Source: DASSKO01 sp035690425 (lineage in GTDB: Bacteria; Actinomycetota; Actinomycetes; Propionibacteriales; Nocardioidaceae). From it: 22,439 bases of DNA. The position numbers and the translations under genes are program-made. Of this stretch, positions 14,874 to 21,796 are shown one piece after another (the first letter of the stretch is position 1; each line of letters opens with the position of its first letter). The notes under the pieces are model-generated. The model was not told the origin of the DNA. It made no database searches and saw only the letters and a program-made list of their open reading frames with translations. Location: NCBI GenBank assembly GCA_035690425.1, contig DASSKO010000001.1, positions 1 to 22,439 of the forward strand, in the 5' to 3' direction.

Positions 14874-16520
14874 TCAGCAGCCCCGGCGGCTGACGCCGTC
14901 GACCGGCACCGGCAGCCGTCCGGGTGCCTTGTGCTCGCCGAGCAGCACGTCGACCAGCGCGCGCATCGCTCCCGGCGTCTCGCCGAAGGCGGCGATCTTG
15001 ACCGGCGCGGTGCTGGCTCCAAGCGCGTAGGGGGTGTCGGTCGTGACGACCACGTCGGCGCTCGCGCCCCCTGCGCCGTACCCGAGCAGCGCGACGGAGT
15101 CGCCGCTGCCGATGCCCAGCCCCGCCTCGCGCGCGGCCCGCTCGAACCGGCCGACCGCGGTCGGGTCGCCGCTCACCTGGACCGCCTGGCCGACCAGACG
15201 CCCCTGGCACGGGCCGTCGGTCACGGTGATGGCGGCCGCGGACACACGCTGCGACAGCCGCTGGTGGCTCCCGATCACGCTGGGCGGCGGAACCGGCGTA
15301 CCCCCGGTGTGCATCAGCTGGGCGACCACTCGGGTAGCCGCCTCGGTGAGCCGCCTGCGGGGCAGCCGGTCGTCGCGTACGGCGCCGACCAGGGCCCGCT
15401 TGGCCACGACCGGCTCACTCGGCATCAACAGCACGTCGGCGCCTGCGCGCAGTGCTCGCACCGCCGCCTTGCCGGTGCCGTAGCGGTCGGTCAGCCCGGC
15501 CATCTGCATCGAGTCGGTCATCACGAGCCCGCGAAAGCCCAACTGCTTGCGCAGCAGTCCGCCCACCACCTTGCGCGACACCGACGACGGCTGCCCGGGG
15601 TCGACCGCGCGCACGTCGATGTGGGCGACCATGACCGCCGGCGCGCCAGCCTCGACGGCCCGGCGGAACGGCACCAGATCACGCCTCCGCAGCTGCCGCA
15701 TCGACGCGTCCTGCACCGGCAGCTCGAGGTGGCTGTCGGCCGGGACGCTGCCGTGGCCCGGGAAGTGCTTCACCACGGGCAGGATGCCGGCGTCCTGGTA
15801 GCCCTGGACAGCCGCCGCCATCGCATCGGCCACGACCTGCGGGTCGCTGCCGGCCGAGCGCGAACCGATGGTCGGGTCGCCCGGCCCGCTCGTCACGTCG
15901 GCGTCTGGGGCGAAGACCGCGGTGAAGCCCGTCGCACGTAGCTCCTCACCACTGGCCTCGGCAGCAGCTCTGGCCAGGTCGGTGCGGCCGGATGCGCCGT
16001 AGGTCATGAAGGTGGGGAACTCCGTCAGCGGCGCACCGGCCCGGGCCACGATGCCGCCCTCCTGATCGATACCGGTGAACAGCGGCCACGGCCGGTCGTC
16101 GGCGCGCTGCAGCCGGGCGAGGTCGCGGCGCAGGTCGGCGATCGAGGCAATGTTGTCGCTGAAGCTGATCACCCCGGCGAGGTGCTCACCGGCCACCAGG
16201 TCGGCCGGGGCGCTCGTGCCGGTGTAGGACGCGACGATCACCTGCCCAGCGCGCTCGGGCAGGCTCATCTGCGCCACGGCGCGCTCGGCTCGGCGCTGCT
16301 CGGCGGCGGTCACGCCGGGCATGGGCGGCATCGCGCCCCCAGGAGTCGTCGGCTCGGAGCTGGTCGGCTCGGGCATGGGCGAGGTGGGTGCCGCTGTTGT
16401 GCGCTGGCCGGGGCTGCTCGACGTCGAGCCGCCGCCGGCCTCGGTCGAGGTGCCCGCCGAGCATCCGGCGACGACGGCGGCGACGCAGGCGATGAGGGGG
16501 AGGACGAGCGTGCGTGTCAT
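14874..16520 (-). CDS. Glycoside hydrolase family 3 lipoprotein (beta-N-acetylhexosaminidase, NagZ-like)
   Basis: A predicted lipoprotein of 548 residues. The signal peptide ends in lipobox VAGC with Cys20, then comes a Ser/Thr/Pro-rich linker to about residue 68 and a GH3 catalytic barrel. Substrate-binding Asp152 is in GIDQEGG. KHFPGHG is at 251-257 with the Asp262-Ser-His264 dyad typical of NagZ-type enzymes. The nucleophile is Asp336 in VMTDSM. Such enzymes remove beta-linked N-acetylglucosamine from peptidoglycan fragments. A further C-terminal region (about 420-548) resembles the extra domain of Gram-positive members. The ATG at 16520 gives the lipoprotein signal; the frame is open to 16589. 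The gene is convergent with the methyltransferase and divergent from the 16750 gene. The 229-bp gap 16521-16749 shows no firm promoter. Confidence 0.88.
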   Translation of the reverse strand: MTRTLVLPLIACVAAVVAGCSAGTSTEAGGGSTSSSPGQRTTAAPTSPMPEPTSSEPTTPGGAMPPMPGVTAAEQRRAERAVAQMSLPERAGQVIVASYTGTSAPADLVAGEHLAGVISFSDNIASIADLRRDLARLQRADDRPWPLFTGIDQEGGIVARAGAPLTEFPTFMTYGASGRTDLARAAAEASGEELRATGFTAVFAPDADVTSGPGDPTIGSRSAGSDPQVVADAMAAAVQGYQDAGILPVVKHFPGHGSVPADSHLELPVQDASMRQLRRRDLVPFRRAVEAGAPAVMVAHIDVRAVDPGQPSSVSRKVVGGLLRKQLGFRGLVMTDSMQMAGLTDRYGTGKAAVRALRAGADVLLMPSEPVVAKRALVGAVRDDRLPRRRLTEAATRVVAQLMHTGGTPVPPPSVIGSHQRLSQRVSAAAITVTDGPCQGRLVGQAVQVSGDPTAVGRFERAAREAGLGIGSGDSVALLGYGAGGASADVVVTTDTPYALGASTAPVKIAAFGETPGAMRALVDVLLGEHKAPGRLPVPVDGVSRRGC

Positions 16521-16725
16521 GACGCCACCACTATGCCGACCTGCCCCAACCCGGAACGCGAGCAGCGCACTGGCACCAGCGGCAAACACCGCGGAGACGG
16601 CGGCCCACCTCCCGTGTTGCCGGCGACCATGTGGGTACCACCTCGGCGTTCAGCGATCCCGGTTGAGCACGCAGCCGCCGTTGCCGGACGCCTCGAAGAC
16701 CTGGCAAAGCCGTCTCGAGGATCAA

Positions 16726-16737
16726 TCAACCGGTTGA
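16726..16737. promoter_or_regulatory. 12-bp palindrome overlapping the RBS of the acetate-transporter-like gene
   Basis: TCAACCGGTTGA is a perfect palindrome whose last bases merge into the ribosome-binding site GAGGAGGG (16736-16743). The position suggests an operator for a dimeric repressor, of the CG-centred kind used by LacI-type proteins. No regulator gene is in the window. Inference from symmetry and position. Confidence 0.4.
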
Positions 16738-16749
16738 GGAGGGTGAACG

Positions 16750-17721
16750 ATGTCTGTGTTCCACCGTCAAAAGAGGGAGCATGCACTCGCGGGTGACCGG
16801 CACACCCGGGTAGCGAACGAAACCAACGACACCACGGCTGCCCATCGCCCGAGTGCCGGCCCGTCCGGCCGGGTGGCCCCCGAGGTTGCCGCAGAGCAGC
16901 GACCGACAAGCGGCAGCACGCCCCGGCCGGCCGAGCCGGCGCCGGCCCCGGTGCCCGGCACCATGAGCAGTGCTGCGGGGACGCACCGCTATCCGATTCC
17001 CGGTGACTCGGCATCGGCCGAGGAGATGGAGGCGTCCTGGGCCGAGCGCACGCGCATCGTGCTCTCACCGGTCGCCGCCCCGTCGATCCTGGGTCTGTTC
17101 GGCTTCATGGGGGCCACCCTCATGGTGGCCGCGTGGATGGCCGGCTGGTACGGCGACCCGACGACGCTGTTCACGCTATGGCCGTTCGCGCTTGCCTTCG
17201 GCGGCATCGCACAACTGCTGGCAGCCATGTGGTCCTACCGTGCCCGTGATGGAGTGGCCACGGCTATGCACGGGTTGTGGGGAAGTTTCTGGATCGGCTT
17301 CGGCATCCTCACACTGCTCGCGGAGACCGGTATCCACCCGCCCCTGGCACTGGCGAAGGATGTGCCGTTCGCCTGGTGGTTCATCGTGCTGGCCGCCATC
17401 ACCATGATGGGCGCTTTGGCGTCGCTGGGCGACAACCTCGGACTGTTCGCCGTCCTGGGGCTGTTGACCGCCGGCAGCGCCTTCGCCGCGGTCGGTTTCT
17501 ACGGTGGTGGGGCCTGGGCCTTCAACATCGCCGGCTACGTGCTGGTGGCCTCCGCTGCGGCAGCCTGGTACAGCGCCAGCGCGATGATGCTGAAGGGGTC
17601 CTTCGGCCGCACCGTGCTGCCGCTCGGCAACCTGAAGGCGGCCGCTAACGTCCCCGGCCGGAAGCCGACGTACCCGATGGAGTATCCGCTCGGCATGGCT
17701 GGCGCCAAGGTCGGCCAGTAA
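16750..17721 (+). CDS. GPR1/FUN34/YaaH (acetate uptake transporter) family membrane protein
   Basis: A 323-residue polytopic membrane protein. Six hydrophobic segments lie at about 108-131, 140-162, 173-192, 207-226, 228-250 and 255-280. The entry motif APSILGLFGF is a variant of the family's NPAPLGL signature, and the six-helix AceTr fold is shared with SatP, an acetate/succinate:proton symporter. Loss of the Asn leaves the substrate open. Unlike typical members of about 200 residues, it has a hydrophilic Pro/Ala/Arg-rich N-terminal extension of roughly 100 residues with no recognisable domain. The ATG at 16750 has an excellent GAGGAGGG 6 nt upstream, so the extension looks real; later ATGs (for example residue 72) lack such a site. 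The gene is convergent with tsaD. Confidence 0.82.
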   Translation: MSVFHRQKREHALAGDRHTRVANETNDTTAAHRPSAGPSGRVAPEVAAEQRPTSGSTPRPAEPAPAPVPGTMSSAAGTHRYPIPGDSASAEEMEASWAERTRIVLSPVAAPSILGLFGFMGATLMVAAWMAGWYGDPTTLFTLWPFALAFGGIAQLLAAMWSYRARDGVATAMHGLWGSFWIGFGILTLLAETGIHPPLALAKDVPFAWWFIVLAAITMMGALASLGDNLGLFAVLGLLTAGSAFAAVGFYGGGAWAFNIAGYVLVASAAAAWYSASAMMLKGSFGRTVLPLGNLKAAANVPGRKPTYPMEYPLGMAGAKVGQ

Positions 17722-17728
17722 ATCCACA

Positions 17729-17779
17729 GTGGCGCGTTCCGGCGGTGATTTGGCCACCGTGGCAACCGGAACGCGCCAC
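17729..17779. terminator. Bidirectional terminator between the transporter gene and tsaD
   Basis: A perfect 14-bp inverted repeat (17729-17742 and 17766-17779) fills the 67-bp convergent gap. The 23-nt interior contains a 5-bp hairpin. It ends 9 bp before the tsaD stop at 17789 and starts 7 bp after the transporter stop, so it can serve both strands. Confidence 0.75.
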
Positions 17780-17788
17780 GGTGGTCGC

Positions 17789-18835
17789 CTATGCGACGAC
17801 CTGGGTGACGGGCATCGAGGAATCGGCGGGCAGGTCGAGGCGGGACGCGGAACGGCCGCGCAGCACCAGCGCGGAGCCGAGTGCGGCCACCATCGCGCCG
17901 TTGTCGGTGCACAATGCCGGCCTTGGCACCCGCACCCGGATGCCGTGGCGGGCAGCCCGGTCCTCCGTCAGTGCGCGGAGTCGGGAGTTGGCCGCCACGC
18001 CGCCGCCGATGAGCAGATCCTCTACCCCGCGCTGCCGGCAGGCGTCGACGGCCTTTCGGGTCAGCACGTCACACACCGCCTCCTGGAACGACGCGGCCAC
18101 GTCGGCCACCGGCACCGGCTCGCCGGCCCGCTCCCTGGCCTCCACCCAGCGCGCCACGGCCGTCTTCAGCCCGGAGAAGGAGAAGTCGAACCGGTGCCGC
18201 TGCAGGTCGCGCCCCGAGGTCAGGCCGCGCGGGAAGTCGACGTACGCGACATCGCCGTCACGGGCCACCCGGTCGATGTGCGGACCGCCGGGGAAGGGCA
18301 GGCCAAGTAGTCGGGCCACCTTGTCGAACGCCTCCCCCGCCGCGTCGTCGATGGTCGACCCCAGCGGCTCGACGCCGGCGGTGACGTCCTCGACGAGCAG
18401 CAGCGAGGAGTGCCCGCCGCTGACCAGCATCGCCAGGCACGGCACCGGCAGCGGCCCGTGCTCGAGCTGGTCGACGGCGACGTGGGCGGCGAGGTGGTTG
18501 ACGCCGTACAGCGGCTTGTCGAGCCCGACCGCCAGCGCCTTGGCGGAGGCCACTCCGACCAGCAGCGCCCCGGCCAGGCCCGGCCCACTGGTGACCGCCA
18601 CCGCGTCGACGTCGCGCAGGTGCACCCCCGCCCGCTCGCACGAACGCTGGATCGTCGGCACCATCGCCTCCAGGTGCGCACGGCTCGCCACCTCGGGCAC
18701 CACCCCGCCGAACCTGGCGTGCTCCTCCACCGACGAGGCGACAGCGTCCGCGAGCAGGGTGGTGCCGCGGACCAGGCCGACCCCCGTCTCGTCACAGGAC
18801 GTCTCGACTCCCAGCACCAACGGCTCATCGCTCAC
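17789..18835 (-). CDS. tsaD: tRNA N6-adenosine threonylcarbamoyltransferase, TsaD
   Basis: TsaD transfers the threonylcarbamoyl group from TC-AMP to A37 of ANN-reading tRNAs, acting with TsaB and TsaE. The 348-residue protein is an ASKHA-fold enzyme. Metal ligands are His114 and His118 in NHLAAH and Asp311 in CTDNGAM. Other family marks are VLGVETSCDETG at the start, SGGHSSL (139-145), DDAAGEAFDK and FSFSGLKTA. The chosen start is GTG at 18835, where homologues begin. An in-frame ATG at 18859 would add eight residues. There is no convincing ribosome-binding site, so a leaderless transcript is possible. Relatives have tsaD directly after rimI. Here a plus-strand GNAT gene separates them, so tsaD needs its own promoter, which it shares with that divergent gene. 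Confidence 0.95.
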   Translation of the reverse strand: MSDEPLVLGVETSCDETGVGLVRGTTLLADAVASSVEEHARFGGVVPEVASRAHLEAMVPTIQRSCERAGVHLRDVDAVAVTSGPGLAGALLVGVASAKALAVGLDKPLYGVNHLAAHVAVDQLEHGPLPVPCLAMLVSGGHSSLLLVEDVTAGVEPLGSTIDDAAGEAFDKVARLLGLPFPGGPHIDRVARDGDVAYVDFPRGLTSGRDLQRHRFDFSFSGLKTAVARWVEARERAGEPVPVADVAASFQEAVCDVLTRKAVDACRQRGVEDLLIGGGVAANSRLRALTEDRAARHGIRVRVPRPALCTDNGAMVAALGSALVLRGRSASRLDLPADSSMPVTQVVA

Positions 18836-18893
18836 CCGGCCATTGTGCCCGCCCGACATGACGCCACGACGACGCGGGCAGAATGGCCCCGTG
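18833..18893. promoter_or_regulatory. Divergent start region of tsaD and the GNAT gene, mirror-image start sites
   Basis: The two GTG starts lie in imperfect 15-bp inverted arms (18833-18847 and 18879-18893, 12 of 15 matched). On each strand a -10-like hexamer (CACAAT for tsaD, CAGAAT for the GNAT gene) is followed by 6 nt and then the GTG. This suggests two back-to-back leaderless promoters or one shared control site. The hexamers are weak matches to TANNNT. Confidence 0.35.
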
Positions 18894-19637
18894 CAGATCG
18901 CCTCCGACTCCGGGACCGCCGAGTACGACGACCCGTTCATCCGCTGGCGACTCGACCCTGCCGCCATCGAGCGGGTGCACCGACACGGCGAGGCAGTGCT
19001 GGTCGAGCAGCGGCTCGACCGGCACGGCGACCCGGTGACCGGGCCGACGCTGTTGTGCATCGGGCCGGTCGACGACCTCGCACCACTGGTCGACGACGCG
19101 GTGCACCGGATCGGCGAGGTCCCCCACCAGATCAGCATCGAACATCATGCGGCGCACCTGTTACCCACCGCCTGGCAGTGGGCACAGCGCCGGGTGTGGG
19201 ACTGGATGTGGACCACGCAACCGCCCGCACCGGTGCCGGGCGAGGACTCGGTGGTGCCGCTGGCCGGCGCGGGTCTCAGCGAGGCCGACGCCGTCCTCGA
19301 TGCGGCCAACCCCGACAGTCACGGACGCCCCGGCGGCAGCGACGTGCAGCGGTGGCTGGGCGTCCGCGACACCGATGGCGCGCTCGTCGCCACCGGTGGC
19401 ATGTTCGTCCTCCCCACCGGCATCAGCCATCTGCGCGGCATCACGACGCTGCCCGCCGCACGCGGTCGCGGCATCGGCACGGCCCTCAGCGCCCGTCTGA
19501 CCCGCCTCGGCCTCGGGCGCGGCGGCGGAGTCTGCACGCTCGGCGCCTACACCGCGAACACGCGGGCGATCGAGATCTACCGGCGGCTCGGCTTCCGGCA
19601 CGCGCACACCTTCTCCAGCGGCACCTTCGCCCGCTGA
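18891..19637 (+). CDS. GNAT-family N-acetyltransferase
   Basis: A 248-residue protein whose C-terminal half (about 125-248) is a GNAT acetyltransferase domain. The acetyl-CoA pyrophosphate loop is RGRGIGTALSARL, and the late part reads TANTRAIEIYRRLGFRHAHTF. The N-terminal half is Trp- and His-containing, with no domain that I recognise; it may set substrate choice. The substrate is unknown. The start is GTG at 18891; an in-frame ATG at 18858 would overlap the alternative tsaD ATG. It is divergent from tsaD and convergent with rimI, with only 4 nt between the two stops. It therefore interrupts the otherwise co-directional tsaE-tsaB-rimI-tsaD block, and read-through from rimI would run antisense across it. 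Confidence 0.8.
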   Translation: MQIASDSGTAEYDDPFIRWRLDPAAIERVHRHGEAVLVEQRLDRHGDPVTGPTLLCIGPVDDLAPLVDDAVHRIGEVPHQISIEHHAAHLLPTAWQWAQRRVWDWMWTTQPPAPVPGEDSVVPLAGAGLSEADAVLDAANPDSHGRPGGSDVQRWLGVRDTDGALVATGGMFVLPTGISHLRGITTLPAARGRGIGTALSARLTRLGLGRGGGVCTLGAYTANTRAIEIYRRLGFRHAHTFSSGTFAR

Positions 19638-19641
19638 GCCC

Positions 19642-20106
19642 TCAACCGGCTGGCCGGTGGGCGGCGGCGTGGGCGGCGACCTGCCGGCCCTCGCGTCGCA
19701 TCAGCAACGCGTCGCCGCCGTCGGCGTAGTAGCCGCGTCGGGTGGCTATCGTGGCGAACCCCACCGACTGGTACAACGCGATCGCCGGCGCATTGTCGGT
19801 CCGCACCTCCAGCAGCACCCGTGGGTGCATGTCGAGGTCGAGCGCGTTCAGCAGGGCCAGAGCCACGCCCCGGCGCTGGTGGTGCAGGCTGACGCCGATC
19901 CGCTGCAGGTCGGTGGTGTCGGCGACCTGCAGCACGATGGCGTATCCGACGATGTTCGCACCCACGACGGCGACCACCGCCGTGCGCAGGGAGTGGGTGA
20001 GCTCTGCCTCGACCAGCTTGGGCGACCACGCGTCGCGACCGAACAGCTCGGCCTCCAAGGCACTCACCTCGGAGACGTCGCTCGGCCGTGCCGCCCGCAC
20101 GATCAT
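19642..20106 (-). CDS. rimI: Ribosomal-protein-alanine N-acetyltransferase, RimI
   Basis: RimI acetylates the N-terminal residue of proteins (S18 in E. coli) using acetyl-CoA. The 154-residue GNAT protein has a DLQRIGVSLHHQRRGVALALL acetyl-CoA segment (67-87) and NAPAIALYQSVGF (105-117). It then has the RimI-typical RRGYYADGGDALLM run (123-136). Length is normal for the family. Its ATG overlaps the tsaB stop in an ATGA (20103-20106), so the two are translationally coupled. The stop is 4 nt from the stop of the convergent GNAT gene, leaving no room for a separate terminator. Position within the tsa cluster is the usual actinobacterial one. Confidence 0.9.
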   Translation of the reverse strand: MIVRAARPSDVSEVSALEAELFGRDAWSPKLVEAELTHSLRTAVVAVVGANIVGYAIVLQVADTTDLQRIGVSLHHQRRGVALALLNALDLDMHPRVLLEVRTDNAPAIALYQSVGFATIATRRGYYADGGDALLMRREGRQVAAHAAAHRPAG

Positions 20107-20744
20107 GAGACCGGTTTGCGCGCTCGCGGCTCGGCCACGTCGGGCCGGCGCAGGTACAGCGGCTCGACCGGCAGGCCGGCGACGGACCCGCGGGCCACCA
20201 GCCCGGCCAACGTGCCCGCCGACGGGTGCTCCGGTCCGGCGGCATGGGGGAACGAATCCGGGTAGAGCACCGCGCCCTGACCGACGACGACGGTGCCGGT
20301 GGCGACGTCAGCCGGCTTGGCGACGTGCGGCCCGTCGACCCGGGTCACCCCGTCGGCGTAGCTGGCCCAGTAGACCTCCGTGCGGCGGGCATCGGTGGCG
20401 ACCAGGAACGGCCCGCTGACCTCGGCCTCCGCGGCCAGGATGTCGAGCGTGCACACGCCGTGCACGGCGACATCGAGTACGGCGCTCAACGTGCGCGCGG
20501 TGACCAGGCCGATGCGCAGGCCGGTGAACGGCCCGGGGCCGACACCGACCGCGATGTCGGTCAGGTCACTGCGGTGCGCGCCTGCGTCCGCGAGCACCGC
20601 CGCGATACCGGGTGCGAGCAGCTCACCGTGCCGGACCGCACCGGTGGCCGCGGCGGACACGGTGTGCTCGGCAAGCACCCCCGCACCGTCGTGCAGGGCG
20701 ACGGTGACGCGAGGGGTGGCGGTGTCGAAGGCAAGCAGCAGCAC
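20103..20744 (-). CDS. tsaB: tRNA threonylcarbamoyladenosine synthesis protein, TsaB
   Basis: TsaB is the inactive ASKHA partner that bridges TsaD and TsaE in t6A37 formation. The 213-residue protein begins LLLAFDTATPRVTVAL and contains VGVGPGPFTGLRIGL (about 66-80), the region most conserved in the family. It lacks the metal-binding His pair of TsaD, as expected. The GTG at 20744 has no clear ribosome-binding site but follows a TAGGCT box by 7 nt. This hints at an additional leaderless transcript inside the operon. It is 18 bp after tsaE and overlaps rimI by 4 nt. Confidence 0.93.
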   Translation of the reverse strand: MLLLAFDTATPRVTVALHDGAGVLAEHTVSAAATGAVRHGELLAPGIAAVLADAGAHRSDLTDIAVGVGPGPFTGLRIGLVTARTLSAVLDVAVHGVCTLDILAAEAEVSGPFLVATDARRTEVYWASYADGVTRVDGPHVAKPADVATGTVVVGQGAVLYPDSFPHAAGPEHPSAGTLAGLVARGSVAGLPVEPLYLRRPDVAEPRARKPVS

Positions 20745-20751
20745 GGTACTG

Positions 20752-20757
20752 AGCCTA
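20752..20757 (-). promoter_or_regulatory. Candidate -10 box for a leaderless tsaB transcript
   Basis: TAGGCT (minus strand) fits TANNNT and stands 7 nt before the tsaB GTG, in the 18-bp tsaE-tsaB gap. There is no Shine-Dalgarno sequence. The spacing is identical to that of the guaA candidate. No -35 is evident. Confidence 0.33.
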
Positions 20758-20762
20758 CGGCG

Positions 20763-21713
20763 TCAACGGCTGCCTGGTACATGAACCGAATGGACAGCAT
20801 CGCGCAGCGCCACGCCTACCCAGCGAGCACCCACCGGCGTGATCTTGACTCGGCGTCCGTCCGCCTCGTCGGCGTCGTCTCCGTGCCGGCGTCGAATGAC
20901 CACGTCGAGCCGGTCCACGGCCAGCGGCTCCGCCATCCCCTCGCCCCACTCCACCACCGTGACCGCGCCTTCGAGTGAGGTGTCGAGGTCCAGATCGTCG
21001 AGCTCCGCGACGCCGCCGAGCCGGTAGGCGTCGACGTGCACCAGCGGCGCCGCACCGACGAGTGACGGATGCACCCGGGAGATGACGAACGTCGGCGACG
21101 TGATCGGTCCGCGCACGCCAAGGCCGGCGCCGATGCCCTGGGTCAAGGTGGTCTTGCCCGCACCGAGGTCACCACTGAGCAGCACGAGGTCGCCGCCGCC
21201 CAGCAACCGCCCGATCCGCGCGCCGAGGTCGTGCGCGTCGTCGGCGGTCGGTACGTCGACCTCCACCGGCATCGCCTTGGTGAAGGTGATCCACACGTCG
21301 TCGCGGTCGGTCTCGACGTACCCGCGACGGCGCCAGAACTCACAGGTGGCGGGCAGCTCCGCCCGCGCTGTGAGGCACACCGTGTCGTAGCCCTGGTTGG
21401 CCGCGACCTCCTCGGCGCACCCGAGGAGGGCCGAGGCGACTCCGCGGTGCTGCAGTCGCGGATCGACGCCGACGCGACGCAGTCGCAGCCGCGACCCGTC
21501 GGCCTCGAACAGCAGGGCGCCGGCAGCCACCCCGTCGACCCGCACCAACAGCCCGCCGTGGTCAGCGATCGCGGCGCGCACCGACGTCAGTGTCTCGGCC
21601 AGCGCCGTCGATGGCGGGTCGAGCTGCTGGCGCGCGCCGAAGGCCGTGTGGATCATCTCGAGCACCTCGGCCGCCTCCTCGAGCCGTGCCTCGACGACGT
21701 GCAGGTCGGTCAT
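20763..21713 (-). CDS. tsaE: Fusion of a GNAT acetyltransferase domain with the t6A ATPase TsaE
   Basis: TsaE is the ATPase that drives the TsaBD cycle of tRNA t6A37 synthesis. This protein has 316 residues, about twice the usual 150. Residues 1-147 are a GNAT domain (LRRVGVDPRLQHRGVASALL at about 78-97, then CEFWRRRGYVETD). Residues 150-316 are TsaE, with Walker A GDLGAGKTT (181-189), SPTFV (206-210), HVDAYRL (226-232) and VEWGEGM (254-260). The linker is short (about 148-155) and there is no internal stop or frameshift, so this is one gene. The ATG at 21713 has GGGAG/TAGGG sequences just upstream and overlaps the stop of a 28-codon ORF in ATGA. The GNAT substrate is unknown; an internal restart for TsaE alone cannot be excluded. 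Confidence 0.92.
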   Translation of the reverse strand: MTDLHVVEARLEEAAEVLEMIHTAFGARQQLDPPSTALAETLTSVRAAIADHGGLLVRVDGVAAGALLFEADGSRLRLRRVGVDPRLQHRGVASALLGCAEEVAANQGYDTVCLTARAELPATCEFWRRRGYVETDRDDVWITFTKAMPVEVDVPTADDAHDLGARIGRLLGGGDLVLLSGDLGAGKTTLTQGIGAGLGVRGPITSPTFVISRVHPSLVGAAPLVHVDAYRLGGVAELDDLDLDTSLEGAVTVVEWGEGMAEPLAVDRLDVVIRRRHGDDADEADGRRVKITPVGARWVGVALRDAVHSVHVPGSR

Positions 21714-21796
21714 CGCCCTACTCCCTGCCGCTCGGCACGATCCAGCAGCGACTCCAGCCGGAAGAACGCCGGGCCGAAGCTTGCTGCGGTGCTCAC
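21710..21796 (-). CDS. Candidate small ORF of 28 residues between alr and tsaE
   Basis: A GTG at 21796 overlaps the alr stop (GTGA, 21793-21796). Its frame ends in a TGA that overlaps the tsaE ATG (ATGA, 21710-21713). The ORF therefore fills the 79-bp gap exactly, with the classic 4-nt coupling overlap at each end. The peptide begins VSTAASFGPAFF, contains an amphipathic-looking helix (Phe-Phe-Arg-Leu-Glu-Ser-Leu-Leu-Asp-Arg) and ends Gly-Val-Gly-Arg. By my count 21 of 28 codons end in G or C. A GGGG run sits about 8 nt before the GTG but inside a palindrome that could hide it. I recognise no family. It could be a real microprotein, a coupling leader peptide for tsaE, or chance. Confidence 0.45.
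   Translation of the reverse strand: MSTAASFGPAFFRLESLLDRAERQGVGR

Noticed and set aside
17745..18857. Plus-strand frame in phase with and upstream of the GNAT gene, suggesting a larger fused protein
   Set aside because: That part is antisense to tsaD, whose motifs are unambiguous. The GNAT protein is complete from 18891.
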